Below are positions 21,596 through 32,840 of a stretch of 64,000 bases of DNA, one piece after another (position 1 is the first letter of the stretch; the number at the start of each line of letters is the position of its first letter). Source of the DNA: Rosa chinensis (Eukaryota > Streptophyta > Magnoliopsida > Rosales > Rosaceae). Position numbers and translations under genes: made by a program. The notes beneath the pieces are model-generated. The model had not been told where the DNA came from, made no database searches, and saw nothing but the letters and a program-made list of their open reading frames with translations. The stretch lies in contig NC_037093.1 of the NCBI RefSeq assembly GCF_002994745.2, positions 18,673,555-18,737,554 of the forward strand, in the 5' to 3' direction.

Positions 21596-22911
21596 AAACT
21601 CCGCCGGGTAATAAATCAAGTCGCGACGCTTTCGAAAAGGCCATGGACCGCGCGGAGATAGACGACTTTCTGGAGGCCATGTACGCCGAGGGGCTGGCGG
21701 CTTAACAGACGCTGGTGAACCCCGAGACACTGGCACTGAGTCAGTCCGAGGTTCCTGTGGTGCTGCCTATGCCCCATCACTCCCATCTTGGTGAGGATGG
21801 TCTGCCGGTAGTGCAGACGGGGACCCAAGTGGCTGGCGGGGAGAGGGGAAGCGTTGCGGCTGGGCAACAGAAGGAGCGGATGCCTGCTCAGAGGCGTGGC
21901 CCTCAAAAGGGGAAGGTGGTGCAACCGGCGGAGCCGCCAGTGAGGGTGACGAGGACCGCCGCCGGGAACCAAAGGGCGCTGGAGAGAAAACCCCGGCAGG
22001 TTGATTCTCCTGACGAGGAAGAGGAAGAGGAGGTTGAGGTAATCGGGGCCCGTCGACAGAAGAAGGCTCGCCCAGCTCCTTCGAAAACTGTTGCGGTGGA
22101 GGGAGAGGCGCCCGCCATTAGTGATCTGGACTCGTTTGCCGAGTACGCCGCGTTCATGACAGATGGTGAGCGGGAGTTCCTCTTCCATCTATGCGAACGA
22201 CTAGGGTTCGGCGGCCTAGCGGGTATCTCGCGCCCCACGGCAATTGACCAATCGCCCTTCAGCTCGGCGTTTGGGCAAATATCGGCGGGACTGCACGACA
22301 TGTTCGTGGCGGCGTCGAAGCGGCCCCTGATTGAGGGGGAGCTCAGGGATGAAATCCAAGGTCTCCAGAGGGAGTTGGCGGAGGCGAAGGAGAAGCTGGC
22401 GGAGGCGGAGCGGGGGCTTGCCAAGGCGAAATGTGACTATGCCGACGTCCGCGGTAAGCTCAACGTAGCCATTGAGCGGGACTTGGAGAGGAATGAATAT
22501 GTCTCCAAGTTGGAGCAAGACATCGTCCTGCTGCAGGAGCGGATAACCGCCAAGGATAAAAAACTCATTATTGTGCAGCGGGAGTCCGCCGACAGAATGG
22601 CTGAAGTGAAGCGGCTGGGGGGTGAGGTTAACCGGCTGAGGGCTGAAGAGAGTACCGCTGCGGCCGCCGCCGTTGAGGCGTTCAAGCAGTCGGCGGAGTT
22701 TAAGAAGGCAATGACCGAGTCGGCGAAGGCTGGGGCCCGAGCAAATATAGACATGCTGAAGCAGAAGGGCGCCATTGACTTCGCCAAAGCGTCACAGCCC
22801 GACGCGCCGCCGGCTGAGAGTATCCCGCCGGAGACAGACGTGCCTGCCCCAGCTGGAGGTGCCTGCTCGGGCAGCGGAGAAAGTGGCACTCATCCGGCGG
22901 AAGGGTCCTAG
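21596..22911 (+). pseudogene. Antisense ORF 2 of the Tat element: acidic, coiled-coil C-terminal exon
   Basis: This follows a poly(T)-rich intron ending TTTTAG at 21595. The frame reads RDAFEKAMDRAEIDDFLEAM, then TAA at 21703-21705, then continues open to the stop at 22909-22911. Features in order: a Gln/Pro-rich basic stretch, an acidic run DEEEEEEVEVIG followed by a basic RRQKKARP (a possible nuclear localisation signal), a globular segment around FAEYAAFMTDGEREFLFHLC, then about 140 residues of heptad-like Glu/Lys/Leu sequence (LQRELAEAKEKLAEAERGLA), and a Pro/Ser/Gly tail. It probably is the 3' part of the same antisense gene as ORF 1, but by my reading the exon 2/3 junction is out of phase, so a splice variant or frameshift must be assumed. 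It may bind RNA, DNA or itself; no enzyme motif is visible. Confidence 0.65.
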
Positions 22912-23514
22912 CAGACTCCCCACCCCACCCCGTCGGAGGTGTCACGTGCTGGATTCCTGGAGGCGCACACCCGGGCGGATGGTACCATGGAGACCCCCAG
23001 TCCTACAGCGCGAGGGTCCGACCAAGCGAGTCGATCGATCGTGTCGCCGCTCGCTGAAGTAGAAAATGTCGAAGGCAACCCCTGAAGCCGGCCGAGGCCG
23101 CTGGAGATTTTCTTACTTGTTTTTTTTTTTGTTTTGTTTTGTGGCCGCTGAGTCACGACAGCTTGTAAAGAATACTGAAAGTGAAATAAATTTCTGAATT
23201 GGTTTGCCATGATGTGTTTGCAAGTGCTAGTATTTTGAGTTATATATATTTCTTCTGTCGATCAATGAAACATTAAAGGGATTAAGATTGGTCCAAGTGC
23301 ACCACGTAGCGGACGAAGTCCGCCGACGATTGCTGGCGTTGCCAGTTGCCCTCAGTGCTAGACTTGGTAACAATGGTTTGAATAATTCCTCGTTTCATTG
23401 ATAGCTGACGGATCAGTGTACAAAAGTGGGGTAGTACCCGTTGGGTAGCTTCCCTTAGCTAAATATTTGAACAAAAATTTAGCTAAGTCAAGATGCTCTT
23501 GGGTAGCGGTTTGA
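22912..23514. other. Spacer between the antisense gene and the integrase end
   Basis: This is the convergent 3' ends region: presumed 3' UTR of the antisense gene (AATAAATTTC near 23186 could serve as a polyadenylation signal) meeting the 3' end of pol. No further gene is seen. Confidence 0.5.
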
Positions 23515-24957
23515 CTATTTGTAGTAATACCGAAGGTGTTCAGTATTCCAAGGGTGGGTCGATGTGACGCCGTCTTTGTCCATTAAGTAGAAGGTGCCTG
23601 GGCTAACGACTTCCACAATTTTGTACGGGCCTTCCCATGTTGGGCGGAGTTTTGTTGGTGGCGAGATGACTTCCTTCATGACCGAGTCCAATTGGAGGTT
23701 CCGGGCCTTGACCCTGGCGTTGTAGAAACGCGATACCCGTTGTTTGTTTTGTAAATTGTGTAAATGGGCCTTGTGTCTTTTTTCCTCTAGGAGGTCCCTG
23801 TCCAAGTTGACGCCGTTGCTGTTGGTCTCTGGGCAGTAGCCATTGACCCTAGCGGTGGGTTGAGTTACCTCAATAGGAAGGACAGCTTCTGTGCCGAACA
23901 TCATACAAAAAGGAGTTTCGCCGGTGGCGGTAATTGGAGTTGTCCGGATGGCCCATAGGACCTCTGGAAGTTTTTCCGCCCACAAACCCTTGGCGTCGTC
24001 GAGCTTCTTTTTTAGCAGCTTCTTGATTATCTTGTTTGCTGCTTCGACCTGGCCGTTGGTTTGGGGATGGGCGACAGATGCAAAACTTAACTTGGTGCCC
24101 AGGTTGGCGGCAAATGAGATGAGTTCCTTATTGTTGAACTGTGTGCCGTTGTCTGTAATGATTGTATGTGGGACGCCATAGCGGCAGTAGATATTCTTCC
24201 AAAGGAAGCGAATTACCTTTGCGGTAGTTATTGCTGTCAGTGGCTCCGCTTCTACCCACTTACTGTTGTAGTCGATGGCGACAATGATGTACTTGAACTG
24301 GCCCTTGGCGGTTTGGAACTTTCCCATCAAATCAAGGCCCCACGTGGAATGAATCCATGGGCCGATGATGACTGATAGTGGTTCCGCCGGCGCGTGTGGG
24401 AGATCTGCAAACTGTTGGCATTTGTGGCAAGACCTCGAAATCCGCCGGGCGTCATCACCAAGCGTGGGCCAAAAGTAACCTTGTCGCATTGTGCGGTTAG
24501 CCAATGATCTGGCGCCCGAGTGGTTTCCGCATTCCCCGCCATGGATTTCTGCTAGGACGACCTTTCCCTCCTCTGGGGTTAGACAGCGGAGGTTGGGATG
24601 GGTGAATCCCTGGAGGTAAAGCTTGCCGTCCTGGATGTTGTAGCGGGTTGCCCTGCGCTTGAGCTGTCTTGCGTGGACTTTATCTTCTGGCAATGTGCCG
24701 CTGCGCTTGTATGCAATGATTTCGTCCATCCAGCTGGGATTGACCTGAATGTTGAAAATCTCCGCCAGGGTCTTTGTGATACTTGGCTTGTCAAGGTATT
24801 CCACCCTTGTGTCCGCTGGACTCTGATGTGGTTGGGCGGTTGCCAATCTCGCCAGTGAATCAGCCTTAGCGTTCTTTTCCCTGGGGATTTGTGTGATGGA
24901 GTGAAATTTGAACTTTTTTAGCAAGGTTTTGACGTACCCCAAATATGCCGCTAACTG
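23515..24957 (-). pseudogene. Integrase of the Tat element
   Basis: About 480 residues in one open frame. They begin with the end of the second RNase H (FHSITQIPREKNAKADSLAR), followed by the zinc-binding HHCC module (GGECGNHSGAR through CHKCQQFA). The catalytic D,D,E core comes next: D in WGLDLMGKF, D in IITDNGTQFNN, E in HPQTNGQVEAANKII. After the core comes a GPYKI-type C-terminal region ending in NTEHLRYYYK. It would insert retrotransposon cDNA into the genome. The domain itself has no internal stop, but it is separated from the upstream part by TAA at 24960-24958. All catalytic residues look present. Confidence 0.9.
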
Positions 24958-27012
24958 TTAGTCCTTGGCCTGGAAGCTGTCGTTGACCTGGTTAACGACT
25001 AGTTGCGAGTCGCTGAATATGTTGACGCTGTCAGCTCCTGAGTCAATGGCGAGGAGTAGACCGGCGACAAGTGCCTCGTATTCCACCATATTGTTTGAAG
25101 CTTTGAAGTTGAATTTCAACGCGTACTCCGCGTTCAGTCCCCCAGGTCCTGTTAAGATGACTCCGGCGCCGCTGGCCTTGGCGCAAGCGGAGCCGTCCAC
25201 ATGCAGGTTCCAATCTGACTGTAGGGGAGTTGCCTCCTCACCGTTTACTATTTCTGTTCCGGGCTCTGTTTGGGTACCGGGTTCCGGCTGACGCTCAGTA
25301 AGTTCAGCGATGAAGTCCGCCACTGCCTGGCCCTTCATGGCTGTTCTTGGCTTGTACTCTATGTCGAATTCGCTGAGCTCAATGGCCCACTTACTGAGGC
25401 GCCCAGAGTGTTCAGGGTTCTGCATCACTTGCCTCAACGGTTGATTGGTTAACACATGGATCGTGTGAGCCTGGAAGTACTGCCGGAGGCGTCTGCCGGC
25501 AACGATAAGTGCGAGGGCCAGTTGCTCCAACGGTGAATATCTTGTTTCTGCTCCGTTCATGCCTCTGCCGGCGTAGAACACTGGGAGCTCATCCTGGCCC
25601 TCCCGCCGGACAATGGCGCAACTTATCGCCGTTGCCGAGACCGCTAGATAGATGAACAGTGTTTCTCCTTGCACAGGGACAGAAAGGAGAGGGACTGCCG
25701 CCAGGTATTCCTTTAGGCCCTGGAACGCCGCCTGACACTCTGGGTTCCAGTCAATGACCTTCTTGTGAGTTGTTTTGAGGAGTTTGAAGAATGGGGCACA
25801 CCTATCAGTTAGTCGAGAGATGAATCGAGAAAGGGCGGTTAACTTGCCCTGGAGGCACTGGACGTCCACCTTATACTCGGGGTTCGCCAGGTTAAGGATG
25901 GCCTGTACCTTATCCGGGTTAGCCTTAATACCTCGCTCGCTGACGATGTAACCGAGAAATTTGCTAGCGGTGACTGCAAAGAAACATTTTTCTGGGTTAA
26001 GGCACATATCATAGGCCAAGAGGATGGTTACTATGATCTTGAGGTTTGCCACATGTCCACTGGCCTTTATGCTCTTAACTAGCATGTCGTCCACGTAGAC
26101 CTCGATGATTTTGCCCAGATGCTCAGCAAACATGGCGTTCATCAACTGCTGGTAAGTTGCACTGGCGTTCTTCAGACCAAAAGGCATGACATTGTAGCAG
26201 TAGAGGCCTTTATCAGTGGTGAAGGTGGTGCATTCCTGGTCGCTGGGGTGCATCCTGATCTGATTGTATCCGGAGAAAGCGTCCATCATGCTGAGGAGCT
26301 CGTGTCCGGCAGTTGAATCGACTAACTGATCGATACGAGGTAGCGGGAAACTATCCTTTGGGCATGCCTTGTTGAGATTTTGGAAGTCGACGCACATCCG
26401 CCACTTGCCGCTGGGCTTTTTTACCATTACCAAATTTGAGATCCACTGGGGATAGATGACTTGGCGGATGAACCCAATGTCCCGTAGTTTGGCTACCTCC
26501 TCTCCGATTGCCCGGTACTTTTCCTCATCAAAGGCCCTCCGCTTCTGCTTGATAGGGTAAAAGGAGGGTTTGATGGTCAGCTTATGAGTGATAATTTTAG
26601 GGGAGATACTTGGCATGTCCTCGTAGGACCATGCAAAGACGGCGGCGTTGTCACGCAGGAATTGGGTGAGTTCTGCCTCCACCTCTGGATCTAGTTGGGC
26701 GCCTATGCGGACTGTCCGCTCAGGGTGTTCGTCTGAGATGCAGACAACCTTTAACGACGTGCCCGGGTTGACCGGCTCCTTCCTTACATATTTCTCCTCC
26801 TCATCCCTAGGATCCTCAAAGATGTTTGGTGGCGGTGCCTCATTACCCACTGTCAGAATTTCATGGCGGCGCGTTGACCGCGTTATAGTCGTTGAATAAC
26901 ATTCTCGTGCCAGCTGCTGGCTTCCCCTCACACAGCCCGTGCCGTTGGGTGTGGGGAACTTCATGAGAAGCATGTACCCGGCAATGATGCACTTGAGCTT
27001 GTTAAGCGCTGG
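24958..27012 (-). pseudogene. Reverse transcriptase and dual RNase H of the Tat element
   Basis: An open frame of about 684 codons between TGA (27015-27013) and TAA (24960-24958). RT blocks in order: QKRRAFDEEKYRAIGEEVAK, WISNLVMVKKPSGKWRMCVD, LLSMMDAFSGYNQIRM, VMPFGLKNASATYQQLMN and the catalytic YVDDMLVKS at about residue 305. A gypsy RNase H follows (YAGRGMNGAETRYSPLEQLA), then a second, archaeal-type RNase H with D in LHVDGSACAKASGAGVILTG, E in EYEAL and D in SDSQLVV. The second RNase H is the Tat/Ogre signature. The residue order suggests the enzyme would work but for the two flanking stops. Confidence 0.9.
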
Positions 27013-27357
27013 TCAACCAATGATGGCGTTGTATGAACTGACACAGTCAACGATAATGAACTCCATATGCACCTCCGCCATGCACGGACTAGTGCCAATA
27101 ACCAAGCGCATGTAATCCGACCCTAGCGGCTGTGTGACGTCGCCGGAAAAGCTGAGCAGTGGCTCGTGATCCTGGAGTAGTTTTTTGTTTCGCTTGAGAT
27201 GGTTGTAGCAACCGCTGAAGATAACGTTGACAGCGGATCCGCTATCCACTAAGATTCTCCCCACTGAGAATTTGCCAAGAATGGCATCGACCAAGAATGG
27301 GTCATCATGGGGTAGATGCACTCCGTGTTCCTCCTCCTCTGAGAAGGTAATAGGTTC
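27013..27357 (-). pseudogene. Aspartic protease of the Tat element
   Basis: The retropepsin-like domain has the active-site motif VDSGSAVN (residue about 38 of the segment) and the hydrophobic second half ending SSYNAIIG. It is preceded by PHDDPFLVDAILGKFSVGRI. The next codon is TGA, where the family normally has Arg (IIG-R-P-A-L-N), so a single C-to-T change is likely. It shares the frame with gag upstream and RT downstream. Confidence 0.85.
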
Positions 27358-29235
27358 CTAACCTGATCTTGGGAGTTTGGCGGATCTTTCGTAGCGGATG
27401 TTGCAGACTTCCTTCGGATGATTAGCGCGTGCATAGCGCTTTCTTGCCCTGTGGGACATGTTGGTGATTGGAGCACCGCCATCGATGGTGTTGATGCGGC
27501 CCAAGGTCTCGACGTTGGCAATTACTGGTGGTGGTTGGCGCACCCTGAACTGTTCCATCTTGCCGTCACGGTACAAGGTCTCAACGGCTGTTTTGAGAGC
27601 ATTGCAGCTATTGGTATTGTGGCCGCTGTCCTCGTGGTATTTGCACCACTTGCCGGTATTCCTGGGTTTACCCGTTTTTGGGTACTTTAGAGGGGGTGGC
27701 GGTGGAATCTGATCCTTGCACTGATTATAGATATCTTCATATGAGGTCGTTAAGACCGTGAAAACTGCATACCGCTGCGAGGACTCCGCCTGCTTGTTGC
27801 GGTTATCTCCATGGGTTGGGCGGTTTCCCCTGCTGTAAGGCTGGTCCTTCTGCCACTTGTTCTGGTGGTGGCCCTGCTGCCACTCCCTTTTCTTGTCAGT
27901 TGGTGGTGTTGGGGGGGTTTTGTTAGCGGTTTCCTGGTGACTGGAGGATGGTTGTGTTGACTTTGTTGGCGTTGCTGGTGGTGGTGGGGTTTCTCCATAT
28001 GTGATGAATTCCGCCTGGGCGTGAATGACCGCCTCACTCATGACGTGGTCATACGTCGCATTGGGATGACTGTAATTGAGGTGATAGAGGAACGGTCTCT
28101 TGAGAAGTCCATTCCTGAAGGCCGCTGATGCCATAGTTTTGTCTAGGTCGCGGCACTGAGACGCTGTCGCCCGCCACCTTGTGACGAAGGCCTTCAGTGA
28201 TTCGTCCTCCCCCTGCTTAACGCTGAACAGCTGACTTGTGTTGTGATGCCCGGCGGACAATAAGATGAAACGAGAGAGGAAAGCGTGTGATAGTGCATGG
28301 AATGAGCCGACAGAACCTGGCAGACATTCAAAGAACCAGTTCATTGCCTCACCATCCAGTGTTTCGCTGAACAAATGGCATAAGGTGGCGTCGTCGAAAC
28401 CCTTGTTGTTGGTGACCTTCTTGAAGGTGTCCATGTGGACGAAGGGATCGGACATTCCGCCGTAGTGCGGCATCTTTGGGGTTTTTGCATATGCTGGTCT
28501 AACAGCCTGCAGAATTGCAGCGAAAAAGGGCCCGGGTCTGGAAGTGAAGAGCGAATTCCGAGTTGGCGCTGGGACGCCCGACTCCGCCCGGATCAATCTC
28601 TGCTCCAGTTGGTGCATCCTTTCCAATAGCTGGGCGGTCGCCTCGTCGGCGGAATCAGTCTGAATGATCCGCTAGGCTGGCCTGCACCTCGGCACAGGCG
28701 GATTACCCTCTGTCCTCACCCTGGTTTCTGAGCGGTTGGTGTGCGGGAGTGATTCCGCCTCCTGCTCTAACATTAGCTGAGGTATGGGCGGTGGTCCCAT
28801 TCCCAACAACTCAGGTGGGTTCAGCGGTACCTGCATCTGTACGACCGACCCTGGTACCAATGTTCCGGTGCTGGGTTGACTACGCCTGGTGCTACGTGAC
28901 TGCTCGCTCTGTGCCGAGCGGTCGGTGGCCGCCAGCGTCTTCTTTAGTTCCTCAAAACATGTCATTAGTGTAGCCACCTGCCTTTGGGCTTCAGCCTTTT
29001 CCCTGCGCTCCTCCTCACGTTCTCTGTTTGCCTTGTGAAGATCCGCCAGTGCTAGCTTGTACATGGTGACGAGATCTTGGCCTGATGGGCTGCTGCTGCT
29101 TGGATTTGCCTCACTGCCGGGGTTGGCCGGGGTTGTGAATAGTGCGCGGTTAACACCGATCGCGGGGTCGGAGGGTTGGGGGATGGCGGGTTGTTCTGCT
29201 TGCTCCTCCGCGTTTCCCCCGCTACCGTTAGTCAT
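27358..29235 (-). pseudogene. Gag of the Tat element
   Basis: An ATG at 29235-29233 lies 37 bases after the primer site. The N-terminal third (MTNGSGGNAEEQ...) contains a short coiled coil, KANREREEERREKAEAQRQ. TAG at 28674-28672 then interrupts the frame, which continues without a shift into the Retrotrans_gag domain (MPHYGGMSDPFVHMDTFK, LDGEAMNWFFECLPGS, FSVKQGEDESLKAFVTRW). A Pro/Gln/Lys-rich nucleocapsid region follows, with a CKYHEDSGHNTNSC zinc-finger-like motif near the end. A second TAG (27360-27358) separates gag from protease; that one could be a normal gag/pol stop, but the frame is the same on both sides. Confidence 0.88.
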
Positions 29236-29271
29236 GGTGATTGTAGCGGGATGACCTTCTGTTCAAGGGTT

Positions 29272-29288
29272 CCCACAGACGGCGCCAA
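29272..29288 (-). other. Primer-binding site of the Tat element
   Basis: TTGGCGCCGTCTGTGGG on the minus strand, abutting the 5' LTR. It is the usual Tat-lineage primer sequence and identical to that of the LARD. Confidence 0.88.
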
Positions 29289-29816
29289 TGTTGATATCTG
29301 AAAGTCCAGCGGTAGCTGGACCCTAGCTAACGTTGATCCGGTGGGCGGATCGGTACTTGTGTTGTTCTCGAAGCTCCCGTTACCTGTCAAGTGAAATACA
29401 ACGGACGTCAGAGGGAGACCGCGCCGGGCGGTCTTCTGCTCTCCGATGCCTAAGTTAGTCAATGTTCTTGTGTTGACAGAGTAACAGTAGATGAGTATTG
29501 AATGCGTAATTAATGAGGAGAGAGGAGAGAACCTTTTATAGGTGAGGAAGAGGTTGATCTTCTCTTTGTTTTCGATGTGGGACTGATATGCTTCAGTTCC
29601 CAGTTTCAGAAGCTTCTGATGCCATCTTGGCGTGGCGCGTGGTGGCGCGTCGACGGTGATCTGGAGATGGTCCGACGCTGAGGCTGTAGCCTGCCTGGCG
29701 GTGTGCCTGGCGGTGTGTCTGCGTGTCATTCCTTTAGTTGGAATTAGTACCTTCGGCGGTACAATGAGCGTGGCCCATTATAGCTAATTATGTTTGCAAA
29801 TGTACATGTATGTACA
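29289..29816 (-). repeat. 5' LTR of the Tat element
   Basis: This copy has a 12-base tandem duplication (CTGGCGGTGTGC) absent from the other LTR, plus six substitutions by my count. The TATA box on the minus strand is at 29540-29534. Confidence 0.92.
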
Positions 29817-30144
29817 GCATCTATCCCTAACATGTTGCCGTGGGTGTGTTGAATGTTGCGACGTACACCAAAAGGGGTCTTAGGCGTCAAGATGTTCAAC
29901 ACATTGGTTCCATTTTAGGGCAGTGTAGGATTAGGGAGTTTTTAAATTCTGCATTTTTTTTTCAGCAGTTCCTTTAGGATTTTAGTCTTTGGACGTTAGT
30001 TTTTTTGGATTTCTTTTAAATTTAGTACTCTTCATGAGATTGCATTGTAATATGAGGGATGTTCTGTACCCTTCATGCTTGACCGAGTGAGGTCATATGA
30101 TTTACCATCAATGGATTAGTCTTCCGTTGCCCTAAAAAAAAAAA

Positions 30145-30722
30145 TAGTTTCCTTATTGAAGTGAAATTAGGGTAAAAAATCTGTTTTGTTGGTGCATTGC
30201 ACGGCCTCCCTTTGGATATATAAAAAGAAAAGACATTGATAGAGAGGCTGCTCAGGAACGCAAGAATATTGGTAGAGTCTTGCATGCTTGCTTGAGATTG
30301 AGTCTTCACAAGAGTCAAAACACTTGGTTCATGTTTAAGTGTTCTTGATAATCTTTCATATGCATATATTCTCTTGAGATCAGTAGAGAAGCTGTGAAAA
30401 AAGGAGAGCATTATTTGGTGATCGTTCAAGTGAAGGAGTTCGAGACGAAAGACAAACTTTGGATTAGTTTTTGTCTAATCATTGTAGCCGAGCTAGTGCT
30501 ATTCAAGTTTGTAAAAAACATATCCTTCATCATAAGTTAATTCTTATTTTGGGTTTTCAAGAGTAAGAGCCCCGCAGTGTTTTTAATTTCATGATTAAGG
30601 TTTTCAATGCGTAACAAAAATCTAGTGTTCTGTTTGTTATTCTTGGTTTCTGCCCAGTAAGGATTGATACGTGCCTTGCAATCCCCACTTTCCAGAAAAC
30701 ACTTTCTATCCTTGTATTTTCA
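30145..30722 (+). repeat. 5' LTR of copia Y, right part
   Basis: It continues the LTR from ATAGTTTCCTTATTGAAG and ends TCCTTGTATTTTCA. It contains TTTGGATATATAAAAAG, a likely TATA region at about 30211-30226. The parallel 3' copy is at 34688-38046. Confidence 0.85.
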
Positions 30723-30740
30723 CTTAGCATCAGAGCAGGT
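30723..30740 (+). other. Primer-binding site of copia Y (degenerate)
   Basis: CTTAGCATCAGAGCAGG follows the LTR end. It resembles the tRNA-iMet site TGGTATCAGAGC with two mismatches. Confidence 0.6.
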
Positions 30741-30772
30741 TCTAAAGCTTTTTAGTTGATCTGTGGTCAAGG

Positions 30773-32398
30773 ATGGAACGTGAATATAACAGAACCTCTA
30801 GTTCTATAAATTGCCCGCCTTTGTTTGATGGTGAAGACTATTCATAATGGAAGATTATGATGAGGGCTTTTCTCTACTCTCAAGACGAAAACATGTGGAA
30901 CGTTGTTGAGAATGGATAGAACACCCCACCAAGGCTGAAGACTCAAAGAAAGTAGAAGGGACATCTGCAAGAGTTCTTATGCCTAGGAAGGAATGGACAA
31001 AAGAGGAGGTTCGGAACAGAAGTTGTGATTTCAAGGCCCGGAATTCCTTATACACAGCTTTATCCAAGAAGGAGACGGTGAGAATCAGCCATTGTGACAC
31101 GGCTAAACAAGCATGGGATTTTTTTCAGGTCACTTATGAAGGAAATAAAAAGGTTAGAGGTTATAAGCTTCAAAGTCTTGTTTTGGAGTTTGAGAACATG
31201 CAAATAGGGGAGGATGAATCAATAGATGACTTTCATGCTTGTCTTATGAATATGACAAGTCAGTGTCACAGTCTTGGTGATCCTTTTGAAGAGCATCGGC
31301 TTGTCAAGAAAATACTTAGGTCTCTTTCATCAAAGTTTCAATCCAAACAGACAGCTATAGAGGAGACTCAAGACCTGGACACCTATTCTCTTGACGAACT
31401 TATAGGTAATCTCAAAACCTTTGAGATGAGGATCAAGCCCGAGAAAAAGGTAAAAAATATTGTTTTCTCTTCTGTTAAAAAGAAAGATAATGTTGATGAT
31501 GATTATGTGGATTTATCGTTGTTACAAAAGAGTTCAAAAATTTTCTGAAAAACAAAAAATCCTTTGGAAACTCTTCGAAAAAATTTCCTAACAAACCTAA
31601 ATGCTTTGAGTGTGGTGGAATTGGACATATTGCTACCGATTGTGGCAACAAGAAGTATAGTTCACATGGTAACAAGGCTTTAAAGACCATATGGAGTGAT
31701 AGTGATGAAAGGTCTCAATCAGATGGTGAAGAGGTAAATCTTGCTCTTACTTCCTCTCTTAATATTGATTTATCCAATGATTCTGACTTGGGAGATGATA
31801 CTCTTGATGAAGAAACAAATGAAAAGTGTAAGCAATTGCTTCAAAAATTGTTATTCGAAAAAATTACAAACTTGAAAAAGAAGTTGAATCATTGAGAGTG
31901 GAAAAAGAAAAGATTGAGCAAACATTTGAAACTTCTTTAAAAGAATGGGATGAAGAACGTATTGACCTTGTTTGTAAGATTAAAGTTTTGCAGGGTGATG
32001 TCAAGTCTAAGGATTGGGACAAGGAACATGGTGATCTTATTAACAAAGTTAAAGTTTTGCAGGTTAAAGTCAAGACTCAGTCCACTCTAAATGTTTCACT
32101 AACCCTTGAAAATGAGAAATTGCAGGATGAGCTACTCAAAGTCAAGGAAAGCTTTAACAAGTTCTCTATATGGTCTGAAAAGGTCTCCCAGATGATAGGA
32201 TTTGGTAAAGCTCATTACAACAAAGAAGGTTTAGGTTATGAAGGTGAGTCTTGCAAGCCTTTAACCATTGCGAAAGGTGTGGAATGTGAAAGTTCATTGG
32301 ATCAGTCACAAGCTTCAAATAAGAATGATTCTAGTCCCAAGTTGCCCAAAAGATCAGAGGCAAATTTAGCCCTTCAAACCCATCAAAAAGGTGCTTAG
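30773..32398 (+). pseudogene. Gag of a SIRE-like copia element (decayed)
   Basis: ATG at 30773 opens MEREYNRTSSSINCPPLFDG, followed by stops (first at 30845) and at least one frameshift. The conserved UBN2-type copia gag domain is then readable from 30979: CDTAKQAWDFFQVTYEGNKK, EDESIDDFHACLMNMTSQCH and VKKILRSLSSKF. Another frame change near 31550 leads to a zinc knuckle CFECGGIGHIATDC (31602-31643). Then comes a long Glu/Lys-rich coiled coil (about 31890-32180). A second knuckle at about 32465-32510 (YCGKLGHIRPRY) has lost two cysteines. Long gag with two knuckles and a coiled coil fits SIRE elements. It is non-functional. Confidence 0.8.
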
Positions 32399-32689
32399 GT
32401 AAGTTCTGACAGTCACAAGTCTGTGCGTCAGCCCAGGTATGTTCATAACTCTAAAAGCTTTATTCCCACTTATCATTATTGTGGAAAATTGGGACACATA
32501 CGTCCTAGGTATAATATACTTCACATGGTCACTCAAAATCAGAGAAAAGCATAAAAAAATTAGCCCAACTGCATCGCAGCTGCAAGCTGAGCTGAAAGAG
32601 CATCTGAAGTTGATTAGCAAGATTGCAGAGCGTATTGCAATCCCCAAAGAGCAGAAGTTGAAGCAGAAGCAAATCTGGATTAAAAAAGG

Positions 32690-32840
32690 TTCAAATTTTT
32701 CTGCTCATACGGATAATCTTGATAATATGCTTGAGCTTACTTTCGTTCCTACTGAACACAAATTGGCTAATTCGTTTACTAGGCCTTTAGACAGAACTCA
32801 ATTTGAATCACTTAGAAACACTATTGGTGGATGCTCTTAG
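32690..32840 (+). pseudogene. C-terminal end of copia RNase H, fused to gag remnant by deletion
   Basis: The frame 32439-32840 passes from a gag/integrase-boundary-like sequence (QKQIWIKKGSNFS) straight into the last part of copia RNase H: LELTFVPTEHKLANSFTRPL and FESLRNTIGGCS with a stop at 32838. Several kilobases of protease, integrase, RT and RNase H expected between them are absent, so an internal deletion has occurred near 32690-32705. Confidence 0.75.

Larger units (their letters stand above)
18095..29816 (-). mobile_element. Tat-type Ty3/gypsy element with gag-pol and an antisense gene (11.7 kb)
   Basis: LTRs of 516 and 528 bases (TG...CA) and perfect duplications GCATC (18090-18094 and 29817-29821) define the element. 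On the minus strand it has primer site, gag, protease, reverse transcriptase with two RNase H domains, integrase, a long spacer, then polypurine tract and 3' LTR. The spacer holds an antisense (plus-strand) gene with introns. Dual RNase H and an antisense ORF are hallmarks of the Tat/Ogre group (family knowledge). I count six substitutions and one 12-base indel between LTRs, so insertion is fairly recent. Gag-pol is one open frame broken only by four stop codons. Confidence 0.92.
17960..30144 (+). mobile_element. Poly(A)-tailed retroposon inside the copia LTR, split by the Tat element
   Basis: Foreign DNA of about 460 bases (17960-18094 plus 29822-30144) lies within the copia LTR and ends in an A11 run at 30134-30144. 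The halves rejoin exactly at the Tat element's GCATC duplication. No ORF is seen. A poly(A) end suggests a 5'-truncated LINE or other retroposed RNA; the class is inferred. I could not resolve its own target duplication because the site is A-rich. Confidence 0.6.
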
